From MSPOR6 sp964652195 (GTDB lineage: Bacteria > Poribacteria > WGA-4E > WGA-3G): a stretch of DNA of 64,000 nt. The stretch is from assembly GCA_964652195.1 (NCBI GenBank), contig CAZZBB010000072.1, positions 1-64,000 of the forward strand. The letters run 5' to 3'. A program made the translations under genes and the position numbers. Below, piece after piece: positions 47,158-55,641 of the stretch (positions are counted from its first letter, which is position 1; each line of letters starts with the position of its first letter). The notes below the pieces were generated by a model. It was not told where the DNA came from. It saw only the letters and a program-made list of their open reading frames with translations, and made no database searches.

Positions 47158-47662
47158 TTACTCCTCACTATCCATCCAATTTCTTAATATACCACCCCAC
47201 ATACCTAAGATATTCCTGCATTCCTCAAGTGACATACCGAGAGAACATAATTTTTTTGTAACAATTAATAGATAAGCCTTAAGTTCTGGTGAGAATCGTT
47301 GTCCACCTTTTAAATCCTCTAATTTTTCCCGAATATCCTCCCAGGTAATTTCCTTATCAGGATGATCATAAGAAAATTGCCACAATGCCCTATCAATTGT
47401 CCGCATATCCACACTATTTCTATAGGCAAGATCACGATAGAAATGTATATACTCCTGCCAAAATGGGTATGTCGTTCTCTGTATATATTCAAGACCGCTA
47501 CACCACTCGATATAATTCTTCTTTTGTCAAATACCCATTTTGCTGAACTTCATATCTTAAATCCATCAACCCTTGCTCTATTTCTATATTTACTTCGTTT
47601 GAATTCTCAACATATCGATTTTCCTAATATGTGATTTCAGATTCAGGAAAACGTAAGTTCAT
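47158..47662 (-). pseudogene. Degraded gene of unknown family with one stop and one frameshift
   Basis: From the ATG at 47662 (AAAGGTG before it) the frame reads MNLRFPESEITY, then TAG at 47626-47624. It resumes ENRYVENSNEVNIEI..LMDLRYEVQQNGYLTKEELYRVV until TAG at 47500-47498. In the next frame the gene continues at EWCSGLEYIQRTTYPFWQEYI..VDMRTIDRALWQFSYDHPDK and ends at 47158. The opening and the DMRTIDRALW block resemble a family of uncharacterised proteins seen in repeat-rich environmental genomes. Two lesions mean it is not expressed as one protein. The last 84 codons (from 47412) remain open. Confidence 0.6.
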
Positions 47663-48044
47663 TTTACACCTTTAATTATAATTCTATTCAATGAACCGGT
47701 AGATTGTTCAGGTATAAGTATATTTTTTGATGTATCAACATTATACCACACGAAATCATACAATCAATTCCAGAGAAACCATCAAATTATGAAAATAATG
47801 AAGTAAATCAAAACATAACACATCATATCTTTAAAATACAAAAATAAGTAACAGGTCTGAACTATTAGGGTAAATGGGGGTTGTCAAGAGAATTGTCTAA
47901 TGCCATTTCTATCTGAATTGATCAGATTTTAAAATGAATTGAAGAAATATCAATCTCAAACATCTAACATACATATATTACATAACCACAAGATTTATTA
48001 AACATATTGTGATGATGCTTTCGACATATTCTATACGTGAATAA

Positions 48045-48380
48045 TTTCAGGGAATAAACGATGACTATCTATAAAAATGATCCTAAATATAAAATTTTAT
48101 TTATGTCGAAAAATGACCAGTTGTTGCAAGTATTATACAGGTTGGAATTGTCAAAACAGCATGAACAACAAAAACACAAAAACACACTTTTTGGAAATTC
48201 TTAAAAAGTCAATTCAAAGTAGTATAAAGTCAGTCTATGACAGAGGTTAGAGGGGTAATTTACACAAATTTCAATGTCACACGATGTGTCAAAAAGTGTA
48301 ACATTTTTCATTTTTTCGATGCAATGATAAATAAACCAATAGCACGAATTATCAACAGAGAATTTAGGATTAAATGTCTG
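48045..48380 (-). repeat. Right arm of the ~340-bp inverted repeat flanking the island
   Basis: The complement of this block aligns along its length with 32665-33010. The core (about 48115-48310) is most alike: caaaaagtgtaac, gaggggtaatttacac, taaagtcagtctatgac and ttggaattgtcaaaa are the inverse of left-arm phrases. The spacing between arms is about 15 kb and encloses all the ssp genes. Confidence 0.8.
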
Positions 48381-48627
48381 TTTTTGCCCCCAATTTTTTA
48401 TGTGTTATTAGGATTAAATGTCTGTTTTTTACGATTGATTATCAGCAATATCAGCTTGTGTTTTGATTCAATTAAATACTTTAGGATTAGACCAAACTTT
48501 AATATCTGATAATTGTCCAAATAATCGTCACTTAGGCATGAGTAATCATCATTTAGAATTGGTTTTACATCAATTCGATATGAGAATAATGATGCGTTAT
48601 TTTGATATATACGAAACAAACTTTATA

Positions 48628-48656
48628 TTGAATAGATGGTAATAATCTGTTAAAAT
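48628..48656 (+). promoter_or_regulatory. Candidate sigma-70-type promoter for purD
   Basis: TTGAAT (48628-48633) and TAAAAT (48651-48656) are 17 bases apart and lie about 40 bases before the purD start. Fair match to consensus; background AT-richness makes chance occurrence possible. Confidence 0.45.
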
Positions 48657-48695
48657 AATGATGAGATAATTCAGACAAAACCAAGGAATACTCTT

Positions 48696-49967
48696 TTGAA
48701 AATACTGGTTATCGGACAAGGTGGTAGGGAACATACACTTGTCTGGAAAATTGCGCAAAGTCCATTGGTAGAAAAAATATACTGTACACCCAGCAATGCA
48801 GGTATAGCTCAAATCGCAGAGACGGTCTCTATCGGCGATGACTACACGGATCTCGCCAAATGGGCAAAATCAAATAATATTGACCTTACCGTTGTTGGAC
48901 CTGAAGCACCATTGGCAGACGGTATCGTAGATATCTTTCACGAACACAATCTGACAGTATTTGGACCAAATAAAAAGGCTGCACAAATTGAAGGTAGTAA
49001 AGATTTTGCCAAGCAGTTAATGGCGAAAAACGGGATAACAACTGCATCACACAGAACATTCACTGATGCAGACAAAGCAATTGAATATATTAAGAACATA
49101 GACACATCCGTTTTTGTCAAAGCAGATGGACTCGCAGCTGGAAAAGGCGTAATACCTGGGCGTAGTATTCAAGAAGCCATACAAGCCATAAAAACGATAA
49201 TGGTAGATAGAGCATTCGGAGACGCAGGCAATAGCATAGTTATTGAAGAGGAATTAATCGGAGAAGAAGCATCGTTCACTGTTCTATCAGATGGAACCCA
49301 CTGTCTACCTTTTGTGAGTTCACAAGACCATAAGATGTCCCAGGATGGGGATACAGGAAAAAACACCGGTGGAATGGGAGCATATTCTCCAGCACCTGTT
49401 ATCACCCCCGAAATTCACAATTATGTAATGGAACGAATTGTCTACCCAACAATTAATGGGATGGTTGAAATAGGGTGTACTTTTAAAGGTGTATTATATG
49501 TTGGTCTCATGATGACTGAAACCGGTCCGAAAGTATTGGAATACAATTGTCGATTCGGTGATCCAGAAGCACAAGTGTTATTACCTCGACTTAAAAGTGA
49601 TTTAATCCCACTATTATTAGCATGTATTGATGGATCTTTAGATAAGCATAATGATGTTGAATGGTATACAGAAGCTGCAGCGTGTGTGGTAATGGCATCT
49701 GGAGGCTATCCTGATCCATACCAAACTGGTAAAGTTATTACAGGATTATCAGAAGCTGAATCTATTGAAGAAGTTAACGTATTCCACGCAGGAACTAAAC
49801 AAGATAATGGAAACATCGTTACTGCTGGTGGACGCGTATTAGGGGTAACAGCCTTAGGTGAAAACCTAAAAACAGCGATAGAAAAAGCGTATAAAGGTGT
49901 ATCTGACATCCATTTTGATGAAGCATATTATCGAAAAGATATTGGATACCGTGCACTCTCTCGATAA
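48696..49967 (+). CDS. Phosphoribosylamine-glycine ligase PurD
   Basis: PurD joins glycine to phosphoribosylamine in purine synthesis using ATP. The 423-aa product has the family opening KILVIGQGGREHTLVWK, VVGPEAPLADGI, the ATP-grasp segments FVKADGLAAGKGVI and VIEEELIGEEASF, the metal site EYNCRFGDPEAQVLLPR, and the C-terminal GGYPDPYQTGK. Length is normal. The start is TTG at 48696, since the ATP-grasp N-terminal strand begins there and AAGGAA lies seven bases upstream. It stands just outside the defense island and is a core chromosomal gene. Confidence 0.96.
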   Translation: MKILVIGQGGREHTLVWKIAQSPLVEKIYCTPSNAGIAQIAETVSIGDDYTDLAKWAKSNNIDLTVVGPEAPLADGIVDIFHEHNLTVFGPNKKAAQIEGSKDFAKQLMAKNGITTASHRTFTDADKAIEYIKNIDTSVFVKADGLAAGKGVIPGRSIQEAIQAIKTIMVDRAFGDAGNSIVIEEELIGEEASFTVLSDGTHCLPFVSSQDHKMSQDGDTGKNTGGMGAYSPAPVITPEIHNYVMERIVYPTINGMVEIGCTFKGVLYVGLMMTETGPKVLEYNCRFGDPEAQVLLPRLKSDLIPLLLACIDGSLDKHNDVEWYTEAAACVVMASGGYPDPYQTGKVITGLSEAESIEEVNVFHAGTKQDNGNIVTAGGRVLGVTALGENLKTAIEKAYKGVSDIHFDEAYYRKDIGYRALSR

Positions 49968-49992
49968 TAAAACTTATAACTGACAACTATCA

Positions 49993-50505
49993 ATGCCTGA
50001 ACTTACATACAAAATTGCAAAATGCTGTATACCAGAGGAAAACGACAGTATTATCGGGTATTTTAAAGAGGAAGGGATCATCACTGTCCACGATTCAACC
50101 TGTCGGTTTATTTCCAGCTTGAGACCAGAAAGACTATTGGATATTACGTGGACTGAAATCAAACAAACACAAACATCAGATTCTAAACAGGAAACACCTA
50201 AAGAAATTGAAGAATTAGACCAGACTGATTATCTAATCCTTAAACACCATCAAGTAATGGGGATGGATTATTCCAAAGTCGTCGCAGAAACTTTACATAT
50301 TCCATTAGATGAGATTCAAGATAGACATAAAAAACTGCGGGAACTTGGCGGTCTAAAACGTGTGGAAGGACGTATGATCCATTATCGGAAAAACATCGTC
50401 AAAGGAAAATGGATAAAACATAGAAATCATACTTACTATGAAATTACACCTGAAGGTAACGAGTGGATTAATACATTAGAAAGTATAGATATTAATCAGA
50501 ATTGA
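49993..50505 (+). CDS. RelA/SpoT RIS-domain plus winged-helix (DUF2250-like) protein
   Basis: The first about 55 residues match the zinc-finger/RIS segment of RelA/SpoT enzymes: YKIAKCCIPEENDSIIGYF and GIITVHDSTCRF, with the C-C...H-x3-C residues in place. A linker leads to a winged-helix region (about 75-165) like DUF2250: DYLILKHHQVMGMDYSKVV, HIPLDEIQDRHKKLRELGG, HTYYEITPEGNEWI. No synthetase or hydrolase domain of (p)ppGpp metabolism is present. It may be a metal- or nucleotide-responsive transcription regulator. It lies 25 bases after purD on the same strand. Confidence 0.7.
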   Translation: MPELTYKIAKCCIPEENDSIIGYFKEEGIITVHDSTCRFISSLRPERLLDITWTEIKQTQTSDSKQETPKEIEELDQTDYLILKHHQVMGMDYSKVVAETLHIPLDEIQDRHKKLRELGGLKRVEGRMIHYRKNIVKGKWIKHRNHTYYEITPEGNEWINTLESIDINQN

Positions 50506-50538
50506 AGTTCTCACTGACGAATATATGGAGATATATAA

Positions 50539-51774
50539 ATGTTACAAGATATGACTGAGCGGATGCTCGAAAAACAACAACGAAGAACACGAATGCGTTC
50601 GATTATAATGCTGTCAATGATTTTCCACTTGAGTGTTGCCATGGTTTATTTATTTCTGCCTATAGGTCCAATACAGGATGACCAATCTGATGTATTGGCA
50701 TTTGACTTATTTGCACACAATAAACCCCCACCTGAACGGAGGAACAGACCGAAGCCACCGTTGTCCCAAAAAATACTCAAACCTAATGAGAAGTTAGCAA
50801 AAGATGCAGAGAAAAAGAAATTTGAAGCTGCAAAAAATGAACGGGATGAAGTTGTAAAATTAAGCGAAAGAATTGTTATACATGATGTTGAAGTGAATAA
50901 TGCTCCTGTAGAAGAACTCATCCCTGATTTAATGACAGATGCGAAATTACGAGAAGCAGAAGCATCCAATCTAAGTCGTCTTGTATCGCAACCCGGCAGG
51001 ACAGATGGAAAAGGTGTTGTAACAGGTCGTGTACGCGCGCGCGGTGATGGAACAGGACGTTTTCGCGGGTATTCAGGTGATGGCGGCGGAGATGGCTTGT
51101 TAGAAGGGGGTGGACATTCTGGGATGAACGATCCATTGGGAATGATTAAATACCTTAATAGTCTTGATGGTCCACAAGATGTTGTATACTGTCTGGATAT
51201 CTCTGCAAGCATGCAAGCAGCGGGATTAAACAAACTTGCTTTGGCAGTTAATGCTGTGAAAGATTCAGTATTAATGTTAGGAAGCGATGATACTTTCAAT
51301 ATTATTCCTTTTTCACAGAATGCACGTATGATGAGCGAGAAACTATTAGAGGCTAATGAACTCAATATTAAACGTGCACTTAATTATCTTGATACCTTCA
51401 CACCTGAAACAATCCGAAATAATTTGGGGACGAATATTCTTGCTGCACTTGACAGAGCGTTGAAAGATAATTCTTCAGTAATTTTTCTGGTAACGGATGG
51501 ACTTCCTAAAACAGTTATAGAATATGATACTGAGACTGGTGCAGAAATTATAAAATATGATATTGAGACAGATACAGAAACTATTCTTGAATACGTCCGA
51601 CAACGAAATACAAATAAAGCAAGAATATTTGTCGTTGCATTGGAAGTTGATCCTATACGTTCACCAGGAGGACATCTACTCACTTCACTCGCTTATGAAC
51701 ATAATGGAGAAATAAAAATAGTCGGATCGGACAAGTTAAATGAACTAAATAAACAGACAGGTAAGAAAAAGTAG
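50539..51774 (+). CDS. VWA-domain protein with TonB-like N-terminus
   Basis: The 411-aa product has an N-terminal membrane helix (SIIMLSMIFHLSVAMVYLFL, about 21-40). A TonB-like proline/lysine-rich region follows (NKPPPERRNRPKPPLSQ), then a glycine-rich hinge (about 160-190). A von Willebrand A domain (about 210-400) has the MIDAS residues DISAS and VTDG. An inserted repeat of T-E-T-x-x-E-I-I-x-Y-D-I-E-T type lies near residue 335. The domain should face the periplasm and bind a protein ligand via a metal ion. It may act in an energy-transduction or envelope-integrity complex, but no partner genes are adjacent. Confidence 0.75.
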   Translation: MLQDMTERMLEKQQRRTRMRSIIMLSMIFHLSVAMVYLFLPIGPIQDDQSDVLAFDLFAHNKPPPERRNRPKPPLSQKILKPNEKLAKDAEKKKFEAAKNERDEVVKLSERIVIHDVEVNNAPVEELIPDLMTDAKLREAEASNLSRLVSQPGRTDGKGVVTGRVRARGDGTGRFRGYSGDGGGDGLLEGGGHSGMNDPLGMIKYLNSLDGPQDVVYCLDISASMQAAGLNKLALAVNAVKDSVLMLGSDDTFNIIPFSQNARMMSEKLLEANELNIKRALNYLDTFTPETIRNNLGTNILAALDRALKDNSSVIFLVTDGLPKTVIEYDTETGAEIIKYDIETDTETILEYVRQRNTNKARIFVVALEVDPIRSPGGHLLTSLAYEHNGEIKIVGSDKLNELNKQTGKKK

Positions 51775-51787
51775 CAAGGTATATTTA

Positions 51788-52594
51788 ATGAATCAAAAAT
51801 CCGCAGTAGACACCGTCAAACATTTCAATTTAGACAACAAAGTTAGCCTTGTCAGTGGTGCCAGCAGAGGTATCGGCAGAGCAATGGCTGAAGGCCTTGC
51901 TGGCGCAGGATCAAATCTCGTCATCGCAGGTAGGGAGCAAGATACCCTCAACACTGTCGCAGATGAAATCACTGATCAGACTGGAAGAAAAATCGTTCCA
52001 ATGCAAGCAGATATCAGCAATCTTGAACAGATTGATTCCCTTGTGAAGAACACTGTGGAAATATTCGGTAAAATTGATGTCCTTGTTAATAATGCAGGTG
52101 TGAATATTCGAAACCCGGCATTGGACTTTAATGAATCTGACTGGGATTTTGTTACCGACATTAATCTTAAAGGTGCATTCTTTCTTGCTAAAGCATGCGG
52201 GAAGCACATGCAAAAACAGAATTCAGGGAAAGTAATCAATACCCTTTCACTTACATCAGCAATTGGACTTCCAACAAGTGTCGCCTATACTGCAGCAAAA
52301 GGTGGACTCTTACAACTCACAAAACTACTGGCTGTTGAATGGGCAGAATACAACATTCAAGTTAATGGTATTGCCCCAGGTTTCATCCGTACTGAAATGA
52401 CAGCTCCTGCCAGAGAAGATAGTCGAAACGAATGGATACTTAATCGGACACCAGCAGACAGATGGGGTGAACCGGAAGACCTTGCAGGGTTAACCATATT
52501 TTTCGCTTCGAATGCATCCGATTTTGTCACAGGGCAAATGGTTTTTGTTGATGGAGGTTTTATGGCAGGAAGTGATTGGAGAAGGCAAAAATAA
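51788..52594 (+). CDS. SDR oxidoreductase, gluconate 5-dehydrogenase/FabG-like
   Basis: The 268-aa enzyme has SGASRGIGRAM (NAD(P) binding, about 28-38), ADISNLEQI, NNAGVNIRNPA, catalytic Ser in LSLTSAIG, and AYTAAKGG with the Tyr/Lys pair. The ending QMVFVDGGFM is also standard. Sequence style is near gluconate 5-dehydrogenase and 2-deoxygluconate 3-dehydrogenase, so a sugar-acid substrate is likely but not certain. It begins 13 bases after the VWA gene, and its stop directly abuts the next start. Confidence 0.85.
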   Translation: MNQKSAVDTVKHFNLDNKVSLVSGASRGIGRAMAEGLAGAGSNLVIAGREQDTLNTVADEITDQTGRKIVPMQADISNLEQIDSLVKNTVEIFGKIDVLVNNAGVNIRNPALDFNESDWDFVTDINLKGAFFLAKACGKHMQKQNSGKVINTLSLTSAIGLPTSVAYTAAKGGLLQLTKLLAVEWAEYNIQVNGIAPGFIRTEMTAPAREDSRNEWILNRTPADRWGEPEDLAGLTIFFASNASDFVTGQMVFVDGGFMAGSDWRRQK

Positions 52595-52837
52595 ATGGGA
52601 ATAGAAACAGAACTTTCTCCATTAGAACAAGCCAAAGAACTCTTAGAAGACTTTAATATTGATGGTGCATCACTATTTGATCATCTACCTGTATTACGAA
52701 TACAAGTCTCAGAATCACAATTCTCTCGTGTCATGGAATTACGATCTAAACTTGTTGAAAAACTCAAACCCACCGGCTTCCGTTTTATCTCCTTGGATCT
52801 CAATACTTCCTGTAGTTCAGTTTCAAGCCATAGTTAA
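52595..52837 (+). CDS. Short protein resembling the C-terminal domain of LarE
   Basis: The 80-aa product reads LEQAKELLEDFNIDGASLFD, LPVLRIQVSESQFSRVMEL and LVEKLKPTGFRFISLDL. That order of helix, strand and a final strand ending in L-D-L is the C-terminal part of LarE-type ATP-dependent sulfur transferases. The PP-loop domain is absent, and after LDL the expected G-x-R-x-G-S-x-N ending is replaced by a Ser-rich tail. It may be a stand-alone domain or a remnant. The ATG abuts the SDR stop, so it is translated with it. Confidence 0.5.
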   Translation: MGIETELSPLEQAKELLEDFNIDGASLFDHLPVLRIQVSESQFSRVMELRSKLVEKLKPTGFRFISLDLNTSCSSVSSHS

Positions 52838-53016
52838 TTCAATGTCGTTTCACCGATCATCTAAATTATACTCTTTACAAACACCCCTTTGGTAGGACCG
52901 AATTCTAAATACTCCCATTTCTAATGAAAATGCCTCTTTTTGTAGCATAACCTTTTAGGTTGGGTTTCCGTATTAGATGACATCCCATATTAACCAGTAA
53001 TACAATATCACTTCTT

Positions 53017-53130
53017 ATTCCATTTCTGATAATTAAATTCTCTTTAATGTAGCATAAACTGTCAGTTTGTGCAGTATTTCAAGACTTGCTATACAACTGT
53101 TCATGAGATAAACATTTATAGAAATTGTAT
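53017..53130. repeat. MITE-like element copy C, 114 bp, diverged
   Basis: It begins ATTCCATTTCTGATAATTAA, keeps ctctttaatgtagca and gtcagtttgtgcagtatttc, and ends TTTATAGAAATTGTAT. It is shorter by about 14 bases than copies A and B, mainly through loss near the left end (tacattagtaaaatc segment). Terminal inverted repeats remain recognisable. Confidence 0.75.
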
Positions 53131-53226
53131 AATACCAATTCTATTTAAATAGCATACATTACGAGTACTCTTAATAGTTCTCCTGATAAGAGCGGTGAAT
53201 ATCCCGGAATGCCTTAATAGCATTCA

Positions 53227-53302
53227 TAAGCCCCAGAGGGGCGAAAGGTGTGTAGTAAACGTACTAAACCTAAACACTAAGCCCCAGAGGGGCGAAAGGT
53301 GT
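53227..53302. repeat. 25-bp perfect direct repeat pair
   Basis: The 25 bases starting TAAGCCCCAGAGGGGCGAAA occur at 53227-53251 and again at 53278-53302. Each includes a CCCCAGAGGGG palindrome (4-bp stem, 3-nt loop). This is likely a dispersed REP-type unit. Confidence 0.8.
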
Positions 53303-53545
53303 TCCTTTGGAATTAAATTGACTTATAAGAATGCTAAAAATGTAATATAATCAATTAGAAATCGTATTAGCAATGGTATAATAGGGATTCCGCGTTTTAT
53401 TATCAAAATCGCGTATTCCACGGATAAACCGTTGAATTGCAGGTGAACTCGTTCGTAGTAGGGCAATTCATTGCCCGTCTTGCCAAGAAGTGTTATGATA
53501 TTTTAGATTTTACTATAAAACTTAATCTGTCTTATAGGAAAAAGA

Positions 53546-54328
53546 CTATGCTGACACCTTTAAATTTGATTCGTTAGGATGCCACAAATTCTTCTCTGTA
53601 ATACCCAAGTCTTTAATAATAGGTGTAAGGAGAGATAACTCTTCCAACTGTTTGATGTTATGTGCATCACTACCAATAAGCAGTTTTACATCCCGTTCTA
53701 AACATAACTGATAGAAGTCAATCAGATGGGGTTGATTATAACGGATAATCTTTGGGGTGAGTTCTATACCGAGTCCCCGTTGAGAAGCGAGATCCAATTG
53801 ATAAATTAACCTTTTATGTTCAATGTTGTTCATCATTTCCTGTCCAAATGCTGCAAGTGTTTCAGGTGAGTATTGGAAAACATCAGGAGATAAAAGAAAT
53901 GGATGGATTACTGCATCTGTGATAGGAGAAGCAATCGCTGCCTCAAACATATAGATTTCGTGGAGTGCAACCCGTCTCGGATCACGGAGGCTTTTTGGAC
54001 GTTCAACACCGCGAAGATGGTAATGGTTTGGTGCCATCAGCACATAATCGAAATACGATGCCATACGAATCTTGATTGATGGAACCTGATAATCAAGCAT
54101 CTGTGATTCAACACCAAAATGCACATCAATTGAAGGTTCAGCATTTTTGATGGATTGTCGTGCTGACTGAATAGTCTTTACTTTAGATTGATAACTGTAA
54201 TCATGATCAGTTATTCCTATTGTTTTTAAACCGTGTTCTTCTTGAAATTCTATTATCTTCTCTATACTAAAGTCATTCTCCGCACATCCTGAAAGTTGTG
54301 TATGAATATGATAATCACAACTAAACAT
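53546..54328 (-). CDS. PHP-domain phosphoesterase
   Basis: The 260-aa product has the PHP metal-binding signatures: DYHIHTQLSG at the N-terminus (H7, H9 in the H-x-H pattern), GITDHDYS near residue 40, and GSDAHN near 220, which supply the metal ligands. Middle motifs include HFGVESQM and MAPNHYHL. Histidinol phosphatase-type and nucleotide phosphoesterase-type PHP proteins share this plan; the substrate is unknown. GGAGTAGGC before the ATG serves as ribosome-binding site. It is transcribed away from the complex I operon. Confidence 0.85.
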   Translation of the reverse strand: MFSCDYHIHTQLSGCAENDFSIEKIIEFQEEHGLKTIGITDHDYSYQSKVKTIQSARQSIKNAEPSIDVHFGVESQMLDYQVPSIKIRMASYFDYVLMAPNHYHLRGVERPKSLRDPRRVALHEIYMFEAAIASPITDAVIHPFLLSPDVFQYSPETLAAFGQEMMNNIEHKRLIYQLDLASQRGLGIELTPKIIRYNQPHLIDFYQLCLERDVKLLIGSDAHNIKQLEELSLLTPIIKDLGITEKNLWHPNESNLKVSA

Positions 54329-54477
54329 TGCCTACTCCTTCAAACTAATTCGAACCTGTTAAATTATTACAGACTTCTGTTTGGAATGCAACTAAAAAAC
54401 CGTGAATAATGTGATAAATAGATACGTCAAATAACAGTAATTAGATAACGGAAATACGTGAGTTGCATTATTTTTCC

Positions 54478-54507
54478 TTGCAAAATCCTGCTAATCTAAG
54501 ATATACT
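54478..54507 (+). promoter_or_regulatory. Candidate promoter for the nuo operon
   Basis: TTGCAA (54478-54483) and TATACT (54502-54507) are separated by 18 bases and lie about 70 bases before the nuoA start. Match is moderate, but the position, just upstream of the first operon gene in a 250-base divergent gap, is sensible. Confidence 0.4.
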
Positions 54508-54578
54508 TTAAGCGGTTATAATTACACTCCACAGGAATCTATACTAACCGAAACAACACTGCTAAATAGGGATAAGTC

Positions 54579-54989
54579 ATGCTCTTTCATTTCGCAAATG
54601 TTCTGATTTTTGTTATTGTCGGATGTCTATTTGTAGTATTAAATTTGACTGTCTCACGTTTACTTCAAACCAAGTTGTTTTCCGGTGAAAAATACATGCC
54701 TTATGAATGTGGTGAAGATCCAATCGGTGATACGCGGATTAAGTTCAACACCCGTTTCTATGTAATCGCACTCATCTTCTTAATTTTTGATGTTGAAGTT
54801 GTTTTCCTCCTACCGTGGGCAGTGGTTTTCCGTGGGATAGGTTACATTGCATTCCTGGAGATGCTGGTTTTTATCGCTATTCTGTTAGTAGGTCTGGCTT
54901 ATGTATGGGCAAAAGGAGACCTGGAATGGATCCGGTCTACACACTTAGAAGTACAGTCCGTTCAAAGGGAGGAGAGTTATGATAATTGA
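54579..54989 (+). CDS. NADH-quinone oxidoreductase subunit A
   Basis: NuoA is a small membrane subunit at the junction of the two complex I arms. The 136-aa product has three transmembrane segments and the family landmarks YECGEDPIGD (with the quinone-site loop Cys), RFYVIALIFLIFDVEVVFLLPWA, and a final hydrophobic helix. The C-terminal tail is polar. The stop lies inside the nuoB start region (11-base overlap), so expression is coupled. First gene of the operon. Confidence 0.94.
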   Translation: MLFHFANVLIFVIVGCLFVVLNLTVSRLLQTKLFSGEKYMPYECGEDPIGDTRIKFNTRFYVIALIFLIFDVEVVFLLPWAVVFRGIGYIAFLEMLVFIAILLVGLAYVWAKGDLEWIRSTHLEVQSVQREESYDN

Positions 54990-55623
54990 TGAAAAACTTG
55001 ATAAGAATATCATAGTAACATCAGTTGATGCTGTGGCAAATTGGGCTCGGTCCTCTGCACTTTGGCCGATGACATTTGGACTTGCATGTTGTGCTATTGA
55101 ATTTATGGCAACGGCAGCCTCAAATTATGACCTTGACAGGTTTGGTGCTGGTGTTCCTCGGGCTACACCCCGACAATCCGACTTAATGGTGATTTCTGGT
55201 ACTGTTACCCTTAAGATGGCAACACGGATAAAACGACTATATGAACAGATGCCTGAACCAAAATATGTCATCTCTATGGGAAGTTGTGCTACAAGTGGTG
55301 GACCTTACTGGCAACACGGATACCACGTTCTAAAAGGGGTTGATAGGATTATCCCTGTTGATGTTTATGTGCCTGGGTGTCCTCCCAGACCCGAAGCACT
55401 CATTGAAGGCTTATTAAAATTACAAGAAAAAATAAAAACGCAAACTGTCGCTAAACGATCAGATGTGCCATTTCTAAAAAGACTCTTTACAAAGACTGAA
55501 TGGTATGAACACGAAAAAACTGAAGGTACAACTGATGAAGATATTCCTAATACTGAAGACGAAGACACTGTAAGTGCAGAAGCTAAAGAAAATACCGAAC
55601 AACCGAATAATGCCAACACTTAA
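54979..55623 (+). CDS. NADH-quinone oxidoreductase subunit B
   Basis: NuoB carries cluster N2, the last iron-sulfur centre before quinone. The four expected cysteine positions are in FGLACCAIEFM, MGSCATSGG and VPGCPPRPEALI. Residues 1-155 are standard. The about 60-residue tail is Glu/Thr-rich and longer than usual, probably disordered. GGGAGGAGAG in the nuoA end provides a strong ribosome-binding site. Confidence 0.94.
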   Translation: MIIDEKLDKNIIVTSVDAVANWARSSALWPMTFGLACCAIEFMATAASNYDLDRFGAGVPRATPRQSDLMVISGTVTLKMATRIKRLYEQMPEPKYVISMGSCATSGGPYWQHGYHVLKGVDRIIPVDVYVPGCPPRPEALIEGLLKLQEKIKTQTVAKRSDVPFLKRLFTKTEWYEHEKTEGTTDEDIPNTEDEDTVSAEAKENTEQPNNANT

Positions 55624-55641
55624 TAATGGAGTAGAAATTAC

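Larger units (their letters stand above)
47663..48695. other. AT-rich intergenic region carrying the right inverted-repeat arm
   Basis: No gene is convincing. Besides the arm at 48045-48380 it contains two copies of TTAGGATTAAATGTCTG, at about 48364-48380 and 48408-48424, and the purD promoter near 48628. Short open frames here overlap the repeat and lack ribosome-binding sites. Confidence 0.55.
52838..53545. other. Repeat-rich intergenic region
   Basis: No gene is seen. It contains a tAACCTtttAGGTTg palindrome near 52950-52966, MITE copy C (53017-53130), a GAATGCC..AGCATTC hairpin near 53207, a 25-bp direct repeat (53227 and 53278), and a short gggcaat-tc-attgccc palindrome near 53461-53476. 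Confidence 0.6.
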
